A stretch of 64,000 nucleotides of DNA from Pseudomonas sp. 6D_7.1_Bac1 (GTDB lineage Bacteria; Pseudomonadota; Gammaproteobacteria; Pseudomonadales; Pseudomonadaceae). The stretch covers positions 124,001 to 188,000 of the forward strand of contig NZ_JANLNW010000006.1 of the NCBI RefSeq assembly GCF_025465945.1. Reading direction: 5' to 3'. Positions within the stretch are counted from its first letter, which is position 1. Every line of letters starts with the position of its first letter. A program made the position numbers and the translations under genes. This document shows, one piece after another, positions 11,014 through 19,410 of the stretch. The notes under the pieces were generated by a model. The model searched no databases. It was not told the origin of the DNA and saw nothing but the letters and a program-made list of their open reading frames with translations.

Positions 11014-11445
11014 ATGAGTATCAAAAAGAAAGCATCGGCGCATTGGGTCGGTGATCTGAAAACCGGCCTTGGTTCTATCTCGACTGAAACCGGGGTCCTG
11101 AAAAATGCACCTTATGGCTTCAAGGCGCGTTTCGAAGGCGGCCCGGGCACCAACCCGGAAGAGTTGATCGGCGCCGCTCACGCGGGGTGTTTCTCCATGG
11201 CCTTTTCGATGATTCTCGGCGAGGCCAACCTGAAAGCCACCAGCATTGATACCAATGCCGAGGTGACGCTGGATCAGGTCGACGGTGGCTTTGCGATCAC
11301 CGCCGTGCACCTCACGCTCAAAGCGAAAATCCCTGGCGCCAGCCAGCAGCAATTCGAAGAACTGAGCAAAAAAGCCAAAGAAGGCTGCCCGGTTTCCAAG
11401 GTGTTGAATGCCAAAATCACGCTTGATGCGACGCTCGTTAGCTGA
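11014..11445 (+). CDS. osmC: Organic hydroperoxide peroxidase OsmC
   Basis: A 143-residue OsmC/Ohr-family peroxiredoxin that reduces organic hydroperoxides using two cysteines. Both are visible: the peroxidatic Cys in IGAAHAGCFSMAFS and the resolving Cys in AKEGCPVSKVLNA. The length and sequence follow E. coli OsmC closely (MSIKKKASAHWVGDLKTG start). A strong GAGGAGG lies 8 bases before ATG 11014; an upstream open frame to 10930 lacks support. OsmC genes are commonly RpoS-controlled; a CTATCCT (about 10942-10948) is a weak -10 candidate. Confidence 0.95.
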   Translation: MSIKKKASAHWVGDLKTGLGSISTETGVLKNAPYGFKARFEGGPGTNPEELIGAAHAGCFSMAFSMILGEANLKATSIDTNAEVTLDQVDGGFAITAVHLTLKAKIPGASQQQFEELSKKAKEGCPVSKVLNAKITLDATLVS

Positions 11446-11454
11446 TCGTTCCTG

Positions 11455-11480
11455 GTAGCAGCTGGCACGCCAGCTGCTAC
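11455..11480. repeat. Minimal REP hairpin after osmC
   Basis: A perfect 12-bp inverted repeat (GTAGCAGCTGGC / GCCAGCTGCTAC) separated by two bases, nine bases after the osmC stop. It shares the core of the larger repeats at 1175 and 63681 and may double as a transcript end. Confidence 0.75.
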
Positions 11481-11571
11481 AAATCAGAACTCGCTGGGTA
11501 AAACTGTGGTCGAATAAGTGACAGCAGCTTCAGCGCATGACTGTGCGCGCTGCCTGAATGGAGCTTCAACC

Positions 11572-11805
11572 ATGAAACGTTTTGCCTTGGCGGTTATCTG
11601 CGGTGCGCTGGCCACATCGGCCCTGGCGGCGCCCAAATCCTGCGAAGAACTTAAAGCCGAGATTGAAGCCAAGATCCAGGCCAATAACGTGTCGTCTTAC
11701 ACCCTGGAGATCGTCACCAACGACGAGGTCCACGATCAGAACATGGTGGTTGGCACTTGTGAAGGCGGCACGAAGAAGATCATCTACCAGAAGAACGACA
11801 GATAA
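11572..11805 (+). CDS. DUF1161 periplasmic protein (copy 2)
   Basis: A 77-residue paralogue of the protein at 9481-9702. The signal peptide covers residues 1-19 (ending ALA), followed by PKSCEELKAEIEAKIQ, YTLEIV, and VVGTCEGGTKKIIY. The two DUF1161 Cys residues are conserved. GGAG precedes ATG 11572, which fixes the start. The function is unknown; the pair flanks the monooxygenase and osmC genes, suggesting duplication followed by insertion or rearrangement. Confidence 0.86.
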   Translation: MKRFALAVICGALATSALAAPKSCEELKAEIEAKIQANNVSSYTLEIVTNDEVHDQNMVVGTCEGGTKKIIYQKNDR

Positions 11806-11811
11806 TTCGCC

Positions 11812-12231
11812 TTACTGCACACAAAAAGTCTCGCTACCTTCGGCGATGAGTTCGCGCTTGGCGTTATACAGCCGGGCGCTGGGCGTGAAGCCCAGTGAGC
11901 GGGCTTCGAGCAGGTAGCGTTGACCGGCTTCGAAATGATCGTAATGCACGGTCAAGTAGCACAGTCGGTTTGGCGCATCCAAGTCCATGCCAAAGCCTCC
12001 GGAAGACACCTCGAAGTCGAAACGCACCTTCAGTTCATGGCTGCCTGGCGTGACCTGGAAGAATCGCCCGTCATCCAGGGTCTTTTTGTCCAGGCTCTCG
12101 GCCATGAGGACTTTGCCCCCGGGCGACGGCATGGCGAAGTCGACCCAGGCCATGTTCGGGTTCGCGGCTGGCATCGGGCTCATACAGGCAGCCAGCGAGC
12201 TGATGGCGAGAAAAAGCAGAGTCCTGCGCAT
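11812..12231 (-). CDS. Putative lipoprotein (paralogue A)
   Basis: A 139-residue lipoprotein with a short signal and lipobox (FLAISSLAAC, Cys16). The mature domain carries TPGSHELKVRFDFEV and YLTVHYDHFEAGQRYLLEARSLGF. The same signature appears in the next gene upstream, so the two are tandem duplicates. I do not recognise a function. The convergent DUF1161 gene stops only six bases away. Confidence 0.75.
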   Translation of the reverse strand: MRRTLLFLAISSLAACMSPMPAANPNMAWVDFAMPSPGGKVLMAESLDKKTLDDGRFFQVTPGSHELKVRFDFEVSSGGFGMDLDAPNRLCYLTVHYDHFEAGQRYLLEARSLGFTPSARLYNAKRELIAEGSETFCVQ

Positions 12232-12271
12232 GATGAAATTCCGGGTGGTCGGGTATTAAGCATAGCGCCGA

Positions 12272-12688
12272 TCAGGTGCGCTGGCAGCCCGCCGGGTGCG
12301 CTTGGCCAACGACTTTTCGCTGCTGATCATAGAGCTTGGCCCACGGCTGGAAGCCGATGTTCCCTGCTTGCAGCTGATACCGCTGGCCGGCGCTGAAGTC
12401 GTTGAATTTCACACTCAAGTGGCAATCGCGCCACAGCGGTTCGGCGTCGGGGCCGATGTTGGTCGGCTGCACCGCGAACTGATAACGCACCTTCAGTTCA
12501 TGGCTGCCCGGTGGCACTTCGAAGTAGCGTTTATCGGCCCAGGCCTTGGCATCGACTTCCAGCGCTTGCAGCACGGTGTCGTCTTGATGGGGGCCCAGGT
12601 CGATCCAGGCTTGCGTTGGGTCGGGTTGGGGCAGTCCAGCACAGCCGGCCAACATCAGCAGGTTTGCAGTCAGCAATAACGCGCGCAT
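12272..12688 (-). CDS. Putative lipoprotein (paralogue B)
   Basis: A 138-residue lipoprotein, lipobox LLMLAGC (Cys16). It shares PPGSHELKVRYQFAV and DFSAGQRYQLQAGNIGFQPWAKLY with its neighbour at 11812-12231, in the same orientation with a 40-base gap, so they probably form one transcript. The start at 12688 gives a standard lipoprotein signal; the frame is open further upstream (to 12838) but would overlap the divergent peptidase gene. The function is unknown. Confidence 0.75.
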   Translation of the reverse strand: MRALLLTANLLMLAGCAGLPQPDPTQAWIDLGPHQDDTVLQALEVDAKAWADKRYFEVPPGSHELKVRYQFAVQPTNIGPDAEPLWRDCHLSVKFNDFSAGQRYQLQAGNIGFQPWAKLYDQQRKVVGQAHPAGCQRT

Positions 12689-12746
12689 AGCGAAGCTCCA
12701 GTAGGCGAGATAGTCTTGCGGGCAGACTCCCCAAGGATGATTCGAT

Positions 12747-13838
12747 GTGATCAAGCCGCTTCCAAGCCATCGGTTACTTGATCGCGTTTTGCGCGTTTTG
12801 TTTCCAGCCGCGTTGCTTTTACTGCTCAACGGTTGCACGAGCGTCAGTTACTACAGCCAGTTGGCCAGCGGTCAGTGGCAATTGCTGCGGGCGCGTGAGC
12901 CAGTGAGCGAGGTGATTGCCGACCCTGCGCGTGACGCGAAACTGCGTGCACGCCTGGCCCAATCGCAAAAGGCCCGTGAGTTCGCCAGCCGGCAGTTACA
13001 CCTGCCGGACAACCGAAGCTATCGCCTCTACACCGACATCGGCCGACCGTTCGTGGTGTGGAATGTGTTCGCCACGCCGGAATTTTCCCTCAAGCCGCAG
13101 AACCATTGCTTTCCGATCGCCGGGTGCGTGGCCTACCGTGGGTACTACAGCCAGAGCGCCGCGCGAGGCGAAGCGGCGCTGCAGCGTCAACAAGGCATGG
13201 ACGTGTCGATCAGCGGTGTTGAAGCCTATTCGACCCTGGGCTGGTTCGACGACCCGATCATCAGTTCGATGATGAACTGGGGCGACGAGCGCCTGGCGAC
13301 GCTGATTTTTCACGAGTTGGCGCATCAGCGGTTTTACGTGAAGGACGACACTGAGTTCAACGAGTCTTACGCCACCTTCGTAGAACAGGAAGGCACCCGC
13401 CAATGGCGCGCGGCGCGCGGTTTACCTCCGGCCAGTGAGGCTCAAGCGCATCAGCTTGATCAATTCACCCGGTTGGTTCTGGATACCCGTACGCGGCTCG
13501 AAAAGCTCTATGCGTTGCCCCTGGCGGCTGAGCAGATGCGCCAGCGCAAAGCGGCCGAGTTCGAGCGCTTGCGCAGCGACTACCGAACCCTGCGCGACAG
13601 CCAATGGGCCGGCGAGAAGCGCTACGACGCCTGGATCAATGCCCCGATGAACAACGCCAAGCTGCTGCCTTTCGGGCTCTATGACCAATGGGTGCCGGCG
13701 TTTGCCGTGGTGTTCAAACAGTCGGGTGGGGATTGGCTGAAGTTTTATGCGGCGGTCGAGAAATTGGGTGCGTTGCCAGTTGGTGAGCGCAAGGCGGCGC
13801 TGAAAGCATTGGCAGAGTCAGAGAAGTCTGATGGCTGA
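12747..13838 (+). CDS. PF10023-family lipoprotein aminopeptidase (putative)
   Basis: A 363-residue protein of the predicted aminopeptidase family PF10023/COG4324. It has a GTG start at 12747 with AAGGA about nine bases upstream. The signal ends in a lipobox (LLLLLNGC). A zinc-protease motif HELAHQ lies at about residues 190-195 (LIFHELAHQRFYVKDD), followed by FNESYATFVEQEG, which probably supplies the third ligand. The family is annotated as an aminopeptidase by fold only; I know of no established substrate. It should face the periplasm from the membrane. Confidence 0.82.
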   Translation: MIKPLPSHRLLDRVLRVLFPAALLLLLNGCTSVSYYSQLASGQWQLLRAREPVSEVIADPARDAKLRARLAQSQKAREFASRQLHLPDNRSYRLYTDIGRPFVVWNVFATPEFSLKPQNHCFPIAGCVAYRGYYSQSAARGEAALQRQQGMDVSISGVEAYSTLGWFDDPIISSMMNWGDERLATLIFHELAHQRFYVKDDTEFNESYATFVEQEGTRQWRAARGLPPASEAQAHQLDQFTRLVLDTRTRLEKLYALPLAAEQMRQRKAAEFERLRSDYRTLRDSQWAGEKRYDAWINAPMNNAKLLPFGLYDQWVPAFAVVFKQSGGDWLKFYAAVEKLGALPVGERKAALKALAESEKSDG

Positions 13839-13847
13839 GCGGCCCTT

Positions 13848-13913
13848 TCGCGAGCAAGCCCGCTCCCACATTGGAATGCGATCCACTGTGGGAGCGAGCC
13901 TGCTCGCGATGGC
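13848..13913. repeat. REP pair (inverted)
   Basis: Two copies of the GTGGGAGCGAGCCTGCTCGCGATG family in inverted order (13848-13870 and 13888-13913) between two convergent genes. Confidence 0.9.
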
Positions 13914-13920
13914 TATTTAA

Positions 13921-14571
13921 CTAACCCCGCAAAAACGCCTGATGCAACTCGGCCAATGTCTCGAAGTGATACGCCGGCTGTTCGGCGCTCAACTCTTCGT
14001 GGCTACCGAAGCCATAACCCACCGCTGCCGCGTCCAGCCCGTTGCGCCTGGCGCCGATCAGGTCGTGTTTACGGTCGCCGATCATCAGCGTGGTGGCCGG
14101 GTCCAGGCCTTCTTCGGCCATCAAATGGGCAATCAGCTCGACCTTGTCGGTGCGGGTGCCGTCCAGTTCGCTGCCGTAGATCACTTTGAAGTGCCGATCG
14201 AAACCGAAGTGCCGGGCGATTTCCCGGGCGAAAATCCACGGCTTCGACGTCGCGATGTACAGCTGCCGCCCTTGCCCGCTGAGGGTTTCCAGCAGTGGCG
14301 TGACGCCGTCGAACACACGGTTTTCATACAGGCCGGTGACCTTGAAGCGCTCGCGATAGAAATTTACCGCCTCCCAGGCCTTGGGCTCGTCGAAGTCGTA
14401 GAACTGCATGAAGGCTTGCAGCAACGGCGGGCCGATAAAGTGTTCGAGCCTGGTCAGGTCAGGCTCGTCGATCCCCAGTTTGCTCAGGGCGAACTGGATC
14501 GAGCGGGTGATGCCCTCACGCGGGTCGGTCAGGGTGCCATCGAGGTCGAATAGAACGGTTTGGTAATGCAT
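13921..14571 (-). CDS. HAD-family phosphatase (phosphoglycolate phosphatase-like)
   Basis: A 216-residue haloacid-dehalogenase hydrolase. Motif I is FDLDGTLTD (nucleophile and acid Asp), motif II the ATSK stretch, motif III the conserved Lys around DGTRTDK, and motif IV GDRKHD. The alpha-helical cap (about residues 15-80) is of the Gph/PpaX type. The physiological substrate is unclear: it may be phosphoglycolate, pyrophosphate or a nucleotide. AGGAA lies upstream of ATG 14571. It is the first of two genes on this strand with the gamma carbonic anhydrase gene upstream, 24 bases away. Confidence 0.9.
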   Translation of the reverse strand: MHYQTVLFDLDGTLTDPREGITRSIQFALSKLGIDEPDLTRLEHFIGPPLLQAFMQFYDFDEPKAWEAVNFYRERFKVTGLYENRVFDGVTPLLETLSGQGRQLYIATSKPWIFAREIARHFGFDRHFKVIYGSELDGTRTDKVELIAHLMAEEGLDPATTLMIGDRKHDLIGARRNGLDAAAVGYGFGSHEELSAEQPAYHFETLAELHQAFLRG

Positions 14572-14595
14572 GAAAATTCCTGAAATTGAGTAGGC

Positions 14596-15141
14596 CTAGG
14601 GTTGGTCGTAGCCTTCGGCCAGATGCAGGTCTTTGAGCTTCACGTAATTCGCCGCGCTGTAGGTGAAAAACGCCCGTTCCTTGTCAGTCAACGCGCGGAT
14701 CTGTTTAACCGGGCTACCGACATAGAGAAAACCGCTTTCCAGGCATTTGCCCGGCGGCACCAGGCTGCCCGCGCCGATGATCACCTCGTCTTCGACCACC
14801 GCACCGTCCATGACGATGCTGCCCATGCCGATCAGGATCCGGTTGCCGACCGTGCAGCCGTGGAGCATGACTTTGTGGGCGATGGTCACGTCATCGCCGA
14901 TCAGCAGCGGAAAGCCGTCCGGGTTGAAGGGGCCGGCGTGGGTGATGTGCAGCACGCAGCCATCCTGCACGCTGGTGCGTTGGCCAATACAGATGCGGTG
15001 CATGTCGCCGCGGATCACGGTCAGCGGCCAGACCGAGCTGTCTTCGCCTATTTCGACGTCGCCGATCACCACCGCCGAGCTGTCGACAAATGCGCCTTTG
15101 CCGAGCACGGGGGTGTGGTTCTGGTACTTGCGAAGGGACAC
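14596..15141 (-). CDS. Gamma-class carbonic anhydrase family protein
   Basis: A 181-residue left-handed beta-helix protein of the gamma carbonic anhydrase (PaaY/YrdA/Cam-like) family. The hexapeptide repeats run from about residue 15 to 150 (SAVVIGDVEIGEDSSVWP...). The zinc histidines lie in VLHITHAG and IAHKVMLHG, and the inter-subunit region includes VIRGDMHRICIG. I use the GTG start at 15141, giving MSLRKYQNHTP; the open frame upstream is not supported. Catalytic activity is untested in most members. It is divergent from prlC. Confidence 0.92.
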   Translation of the reverse strand: MSLRKYQNHTPVLGKGAFVDSSAVVIGDVEIGEDSSVWPLTVIRGDMHRICIGQRTSVQDGCVLHITHAGPFNPDGFPLLIGDDVTIAHKVMLHGCTVGNRILIGMGSIVMDGAVVEDEVIIGAGSLVPPGKCLESGFLYVGSPVKQIRALTDKERAFFTYSAANYVKLKDLHLAEGYDQP

Positions 15142-15230
15142 GATAGGCTCTCTCTCTTTTGCTGATAGCTGCGGATGGCGTCGATTGTAATTAAGATGGC
15201 CGCATGTTTCTTCCAGCCAAGGTGCCAACC

Positions 15231-17282
15231 GTGAGCGTGAACAACCCTCTTTTGCAGTCCTACGACCTGCCACCGTTCTCGGCCATCCGCGCCGAGCACG
15301 TACAACCGGCCATCGAACAGATCCTCGCTGACAACCGCGCCGCCATCGCCGAGATCCTCAAAAGCCAGGGCAAGCAGCCTACCTGGGCCGGTCTGGTGCT
15401 GGCGATGGACGAGTTGAACGATCGTCTGGGCGCGGCCTGGAGCCCGGTCAGCCACCTGAATGCCGTGTGCAACAGCGCCGAACTGCGTGAGGCTTACGAG
15501 TCCTGCCTGCCGGCACTGAGTGCCTACGCCACCGAGTTGGGCCAGAACCGTGAACTGTTCGAGGCCTATGAAGCCCTGATCAACAGCCCGGAAGCGGCCG
15601 ATTTCGATGTTGCGCAAAAAACCATTCTCGAACACGCGCTGCGTGACTTCCGTCTGTCGGGTATCGATTTGCCTGCGCTTGAGCAAAAGCGTTACGCCGA
15701 GGTGCAGAGCAAACTGTCCGAGCTGGGCAGCCGCTTCTCCAACCAATTGCTCGACGCCACCCAGGCCTGGACCAAGCACATCACCGATGAAGCCGCCCTC
15801 GCCGGTCTGACCGACTCGGCCAAGGCGCAAATGGCTGCCGCTGCCGAGGCCAAAGGTTTGGAAGGCTGGCTGATCAGCCTGGAGTTCCCCAGCTACTTCG
15901 CGGTGATGACCTACGCCCATGACCGCGCGTTGCGCGAGGAAGTCTACGCTGCCTACTGCACCCGTGCGTCGGACCAAGGCCCGAACGCCGGTCAGAACGA
16001 TAACAGCCCGGTGATGGAAGAAATCCTCGACCTGCGTCAGGAGCTGGCCAAGCTGTTGGGTTTCGCCAGTTTCTCGGAGCTGAGCCTGGCGACCAAAATG
16101 GCCGAATCCAGCGATCAGGTGCTGAGCTTCCTGCGCGATCTGGCCAAGCGCAGCAAGCCGTTCGCCGCGCAGGATCTGGAACAACTCAAGGCTTACGCCG
16201 CCGAACAGGGCTGCCCGGATCTGCAAAGCTGGGACAGCGGTTTCTACGGTGAAAAACTTCGTGAGCAGCGTTACAGCGTCGCCCAGGAAGCGCTGCGTGC
16301 GTATTTCCCGATCGATAAAGTACTGAGCGGTCTGTTTGCCATCGTCCAGCGTCTGTACGGTATCGAAATCGCCGAGCAGAAAGGCTTCGACACCTGGCAC
16401 CCGGACGTTCGCCTGTTCGAAATCAAGGAGAACGGCCAACACGTCGGGCGCTTCTTCTTCGACCTGTATGCCCGCGCCAACAAGCGCGGCGGCGCCTGGA
16501 TGGACGGCGCTCGCGATCATCGCCGCACCGCCGCAGGCGTGCTGCAAAGCCCGGTGGCTAATCTGGTGTGCAACTTCACTCCGGCCGACAGCGGCAAGCC
16601 TGCCCTGCTGACCCACGATGAAGTCACCACCCTGTTCCACGAGTTCGGTCACGGTCTGCATCATCTGCTGACCCGCGTCGAATATTCTGGTGTGTCCGGT
16701 ATCAACGGCGTGGCCTGGGATGCGGTCGAGCTGCCAAGTCAGTTCATGGAAAACTGGTGCTGGGAGCCGGAAGGCCTGGCGCTGATCTCCGGTCATTACG
16801 AAACCGGCGAGCCTCTGCCGCAGGACCTGCTGCAAAAAATGCTGGCGGCGAAGAACTTCCAGTCCGGGCTGATGATGGTGCGTCAGCTGGAATTCTCGCT
16901 GTTCGACTTCGAACTGCATGCCACTCACGGCGACGGCCGCAGCGTGCTGCAAGTGCTTGAAGGCGTGCGCGATGAGGTTTCGGTGATGCGTCCACCGGCC
17001 TACAACCGTTTCCCCAACAGCTTTGCGCACATCTTCGCCGGCGGTTACGCGGCGGGTTACTACAGCTACAAATGGGCTGAAGTCCTGTCGGCCGATGCCT
17101 TCTCGAAGTTCGAGGAAGAAGGCGTGCTCAACGCGGCCACCGGTCGTGCGTTCCGCGAAGCAATCCTGGCCCGCGGCGGTTCTCAGGAGCCGATGGTGCT
17201 GTTCGTCGATTTCCGCGGACGTGCGCCGTCGATTGACGCACTCTTGCGCCACAGCGGCCTCAACGAGGACGCGGCAGCATGA
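15231..17282 (+). CDS. prlC: Oligopeptidase A
   Basis: A 683-residue M3-family zinc metallopeptidase that degrades short peptides in the cytoplasm, including released signal peptides. The zinc-binding HEFGH lies at about residues 469-473 (TLFHEFGHGLHHLLT), and the M3 C-terminal FAHIFAGGYAAGYYSYKWAE stretch is intact. I start at the GTG at 15231 (VSVNNPLLQSYDLPPF) because known Pseudomonas PrlC begins there and AAGG precedes it; ATG 15204 is possible. Its stop overlaps the yheV start (ATGA), so the two are coupled. Confidence 0.96.
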   Translation: MSVNNPLLQSYDLPPFSAIRAEHVQPAIEQILADNRAAIAEILKSQGKQPTWAGLVLAMDELNDRLGAAWSPVSHLNAVCNSAELREAYESCLPALSAYATELGQNRELFEAYEALINSPEAADFDVAQKTILEHALRDFRLSGIDLPALEQKRYAEVQSKLSELGSRFSNQLLDATQAWTKHITDEAALAGLTDSAKAQMAAAAEAKGLEGWLISLEFPSYFAVMTYAHDRALREEVYAAYCTRASDQGPNAGQNDNSPVMEEILDLRQELAKLLGFASFSELSLATKMAESSDQVLSFLRDLAKRSKPFAAQDLEQLKAYAAEQGCPDLQSWDSGFYGEKLREQRYSVAQEALRAYFPIDKVLSGLFAIVQRLYGIEIAEQKGFDTWHPDVRLFEIKENGQHVGRFFFDLYARANKRGGAWMDGARDHRRTAAGVLQSPVANLVCNFTPADSGKPALLTHDEVTTLFHEFGHGLHHLLTRVEYSGVSGINGVAWDAVELPSQFMENWCWEPEGLALISGHYETGEPLPQDLLQKMLAAKNFQSGLMMVRQLEFSLFDFELHATHGDGRSVLQVLEGVRDEVSVMRPPAYNRFPNSFAHIFAGGYAAGYYSYKWAEVLSADAFSKFEEEGVLNAATGRAFREAILARGGSQEPMVLFVDFRGRAPSIDALLRHSGLNEDAAA

Positions 17283-17569
17283 GTGACGGGACTGTGAGCA
17301 AAACCAAGAAACGCTTTATCGCCGGGGCTGTCTGCCCGGCGTGCAGTGAGCCGGACAAGTTGATGATGTGGAGCGAAGACGATGTGCCGCACCGCGAATG
17401 CGTGGCCTGCGGTTATTCCGACACGCTGAACGAGCAAGGTCTGTCAGTGCCCAAGGAATTGGGGACGCGGGTCAACACCACCGCGTTGAAAGTCCCGGAC
17501 GCCAAGGTCCAGGCTGTGCAGTTCTTTCCCAATCCGAAGCTAAAGAAAAAGTCCGACGATCAGTCCTGA
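17279..17569 (+). CDS. yheV: YheV-type zinc ribbon protein
   Basis: A 96-residue small protein with a four-cysteine zinc ribbon: CPAC near residue 20 and CVAC near residue 41. The C-terminal half is polar and basic (PNPKLKKKSDDQS). YheV proteins are conserved next to prlC in gammaproteobacteria; the function is unknown. The ATG overlaps the prlC stop by four bases, which argues for coupled translation. Confidence 0.92.
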   Translation: MSDGTVSKTKKRFIAGAVCPACSEPDKLMMWSEDDVPHRECVACGYSDTLNEQGLSVPKELGTRVNTTALKVPDAKVQAVQFFPNPKLKKKSDDQS

Positions 17570-17588
17570 TCATCCCGCGCTTTGAAAT

Positions 17589-17618
17589 CCGCCTTTGAGC
17601 CTGATCGCTCAAGGGCGG
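17589..17618 (+). terminator. Probable terminator of prlC-yheV
   Basis: A 12-bp inverted repeat (CCGCCTTTGAGC / GCTCAAGGGCGG, one G-T pair) 20 bases after the yheV stop, followed by a short TATTTAT tract. The weak T-run lowers confidence. Confidence 0.55.
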
Positions 17619-17702
17619 TATTTATCCAGCACCACCATTCTCAATTGCAGGTCTACGACCCGCCTTACCTGATCGGGTAAGGGGCGTGTTGTGGCGCGCC
17701 CC

Positions 17703-18359
17703 TCAGATCTTCGGCTCTTCGCTATTGACCGTTTTGAGCCAGCTTTTCATCGAGCAGGTGGCAAACACGCTGGTACTGCAATCGCCGTTGGCCAACGCGG
17801 TACGCAGTTTGTCGATATTGGCCTGCATCATGTAGCGAATGCCGTTTTTGAAGTGGGTATTGTCGTCGAAACCGCCTTGGGTCATTTCGCTCAGCGCGTC
17901 TTCCTTGCTCCAGCCTTGCACTACCACGCGGTACATCGCGGCTATCAGGGCGGTACGGTCCGATCCACGTTTGCAATGTATCAACACCGGGCCTTTGCTT
18001 TGACCGGTTTGAATGGCCCGCAACGCGCTCAATACCTCGCTGTCATCGACGTGGCTGGTTTTGTACGGCAATTGCACCAGGTTGACCCCAGGTATCGATA
18101 GCCAGCTGGAATCGGATTCGGGGAGAAAGTTGATCACCGTCTCGACCTGGAGTTTTTCCAGCAACGGCAGAGTCCCGCGATCCGGGAGTGCACTGCGATA
18201 GAGGGTCGGTGACATCTGGTAAAGCCCGTACTGCGCTTCGACGGGCTGGGCCCACTCACCAGGACGGATGGATTGAGGTGGCTCAGCCTGAACCTGATCG
18301 AACGCAAAGAACGCCATTAACGACAGGCACAGTGCTCGCAAGAGGCGGTTTTTCGACAT
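17703..18359 (-). CDS. Periplasmic dual-specificity/tyrosine phosphatase family protein
   Basis: A 218-residue exported protein with signal peptide 1-25 (ending VQA). The phosphatase loop HCKRGSDRTALIAAMYR at about residues 128-144 holds the CX5R active site (Cys, then Arg), and an upstream NFLPESDSSW loop could supply the general-acid Asp. The fold resembles dual-specificity or lipid phosphatases found in bacterial envelopes; the substrate is unknown. It is convergent with yheV and divergent from the gluconate dehydrogenase operon. Two Cys near the C-terminus (DCSTSVFATC) may form a disulfide. Confidence 0.85.
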   Translation of the reverse strand: MSKNRLLRALCLSLMAFFAFDQVQAEPPQSIRPGEWAQPVEAQYGLYQMSPTLYRSALPDRGTLPLLEKLQVETVINFLPESDSSWLSIPGVNLVQLPYKTSHVDDSEVLSALRAIQTGQSKGPVLIHCKRGSDRTALIAAMYRVVVQGWSKEDALSEMTQGGFDDNTHFKNGIRYMMQANIDKLRTALANGDCSTSVFATCSMKSWLKTVNSEEPKI

Positions 18360-18667
18360 GAGTCAGGGGGCCGTGGATGAAGGAATGGGCGACGAAATCC
18401 CAGCCTGAACCCTGAGCAGTCAAAGCTCTGTGAGGTGCTTGTCAAAGAATCGTTAAGCCTGAAGGCGCCGGTGAAGCGTGCGAAATAATCTGTGAATTTG
18501 AAGCTGAAACGGTTCATCCGCATACTTAGCCTGCTACCATTTGTAACTAAAGTTTGCTGACATGTTCTTTCTATCGGGCCTCGACCGGCCCGCATTACTG
18601 CCAAAACGACAAGCTGCTCCATGAAGTGGCTGATCTATCCGTGAATGCCTGATGAGGTGCACCCCCC
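18360..18667. other. Non-coding gap before the gluconate dehydrogenase operon
   Basis: A 308-base gap between divergent genes that must hold both promoters. I see only a small hairpin (CGGGCC / GGCCCG, 18575-18592) and no credible gene; no promoter match was strong enough to call. Confidence 0.5.
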
Positions 18668-19408
18668 ATGTCTGATCAAGATCGAGACAACCCGCGGCGT
18701 GAGTTTTTACGCAAATCCCTGACCTTGATTCCGGTGGTCACCGTTGCCAGCACCGGTCTGGGCAGCTCGGTTTTGTTGGCTGCCCCTGAGCCCGCTCCGG
18801 CCAGCCCGGGCAAAACCCCGGTCAGCACCCGTGTTTATGAGCCGAGCTACTTCACCGCTGAAGAGTGGGCGTTTCTTCAGGCGGCAGTCGCACGCTTGAT
18901 TCCTGCCGATGAACAAGGTCCGGGTGCACTCGAAGCGGGTGTGCCGGAATACATCGACCGCCAAATGAATACCCCGTACGCGGCGGGCGCACTTTGGTAC
19001 ATGCAGGGTCCGTTCAACGCGGACGCTGCGCCGGAGATGGGCTGGCAGAGCAAACTGGTTCCGAAGGACATCTACCGTTTGGGCATCGCTGCAACGGACG
19101 CCTGGTCGAAGGCTTTCAACGGGAAAGCCTTTGCTGCGCAAGACAGCGCTACCCGAGACGATTTGCTCAAGCAATTGGAGGCCGGTACACCGACATTCGA
19201 CAGCGTTCCACCGAAGATTTTTTTCAATCTTTTGCTGCAAAACACCAAGGAAGGGTTCTTCTGCGACCCGATCCACGGTGGCAATAAAGGCATGGTCGGC
19301 TGGACCATGATCGGCTTCCCCGGCGCCCGCGCCGATTTCATGGATTGGGTTGAACGCAACGAGCAATACCCCTTCCCGGCAGTTTCGATTCGCGGCGAGA
19401 GGGCGTAA
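18668..19408 (+). CDS. Gluconate 2-dehydrogenase gamma subunit (subunit 3 family)
   Basis: A 246-residue protein with a Tat signal: RREFLRKSLTLIPVVTVAST at about residues 10-29, twin Arg present. The body matches the gluconate 2-dehydrogenase subunit 3 family (FTAEEWAFLQAAVARLIPADEQGPGALEAG, later PIHGGNKGMVGWTMIGFPGA). The small subunit is needed for export and assembly of the flavoprotein, which has no signal of its own. It is the first gene of a three-gene operon with gaps of 2 and 12 bases. Related complexes oxidise gluconate, 2-ketogluconate or sorbitol, so the substrate is not certain. Confidence 0.92.
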   Translation: MSDQDRDNPRREFLRKSLTLIPVVTVASTGLGSSVLLAAPEPAPASPGKTPVSTRVYEPSYFTAEEWAFLQAAVARLIPADEQGPGALEAGVPEYIDRQMNTPYAAGALWYMQGPFNADAAPEMGWQSKLVPKDIYRLGIAATDAWSKAFNGKAFAAQDSATRDDLLKQLEAGTPTFDSVPPKIFFNLLLQNTKEGFFCDPIHGGNKGMVGWTMIGFPGARADFMDWVERNEQYPFPAVSIRGERA

Positions 19409-19410
19409 GC

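Noticed and set aside
15066..17252. A 728-codon minus-strand frame over prlC
   Set aside because: Antisense to prlC, whose zinc motif and full length are clear; the antisense product has no domain.
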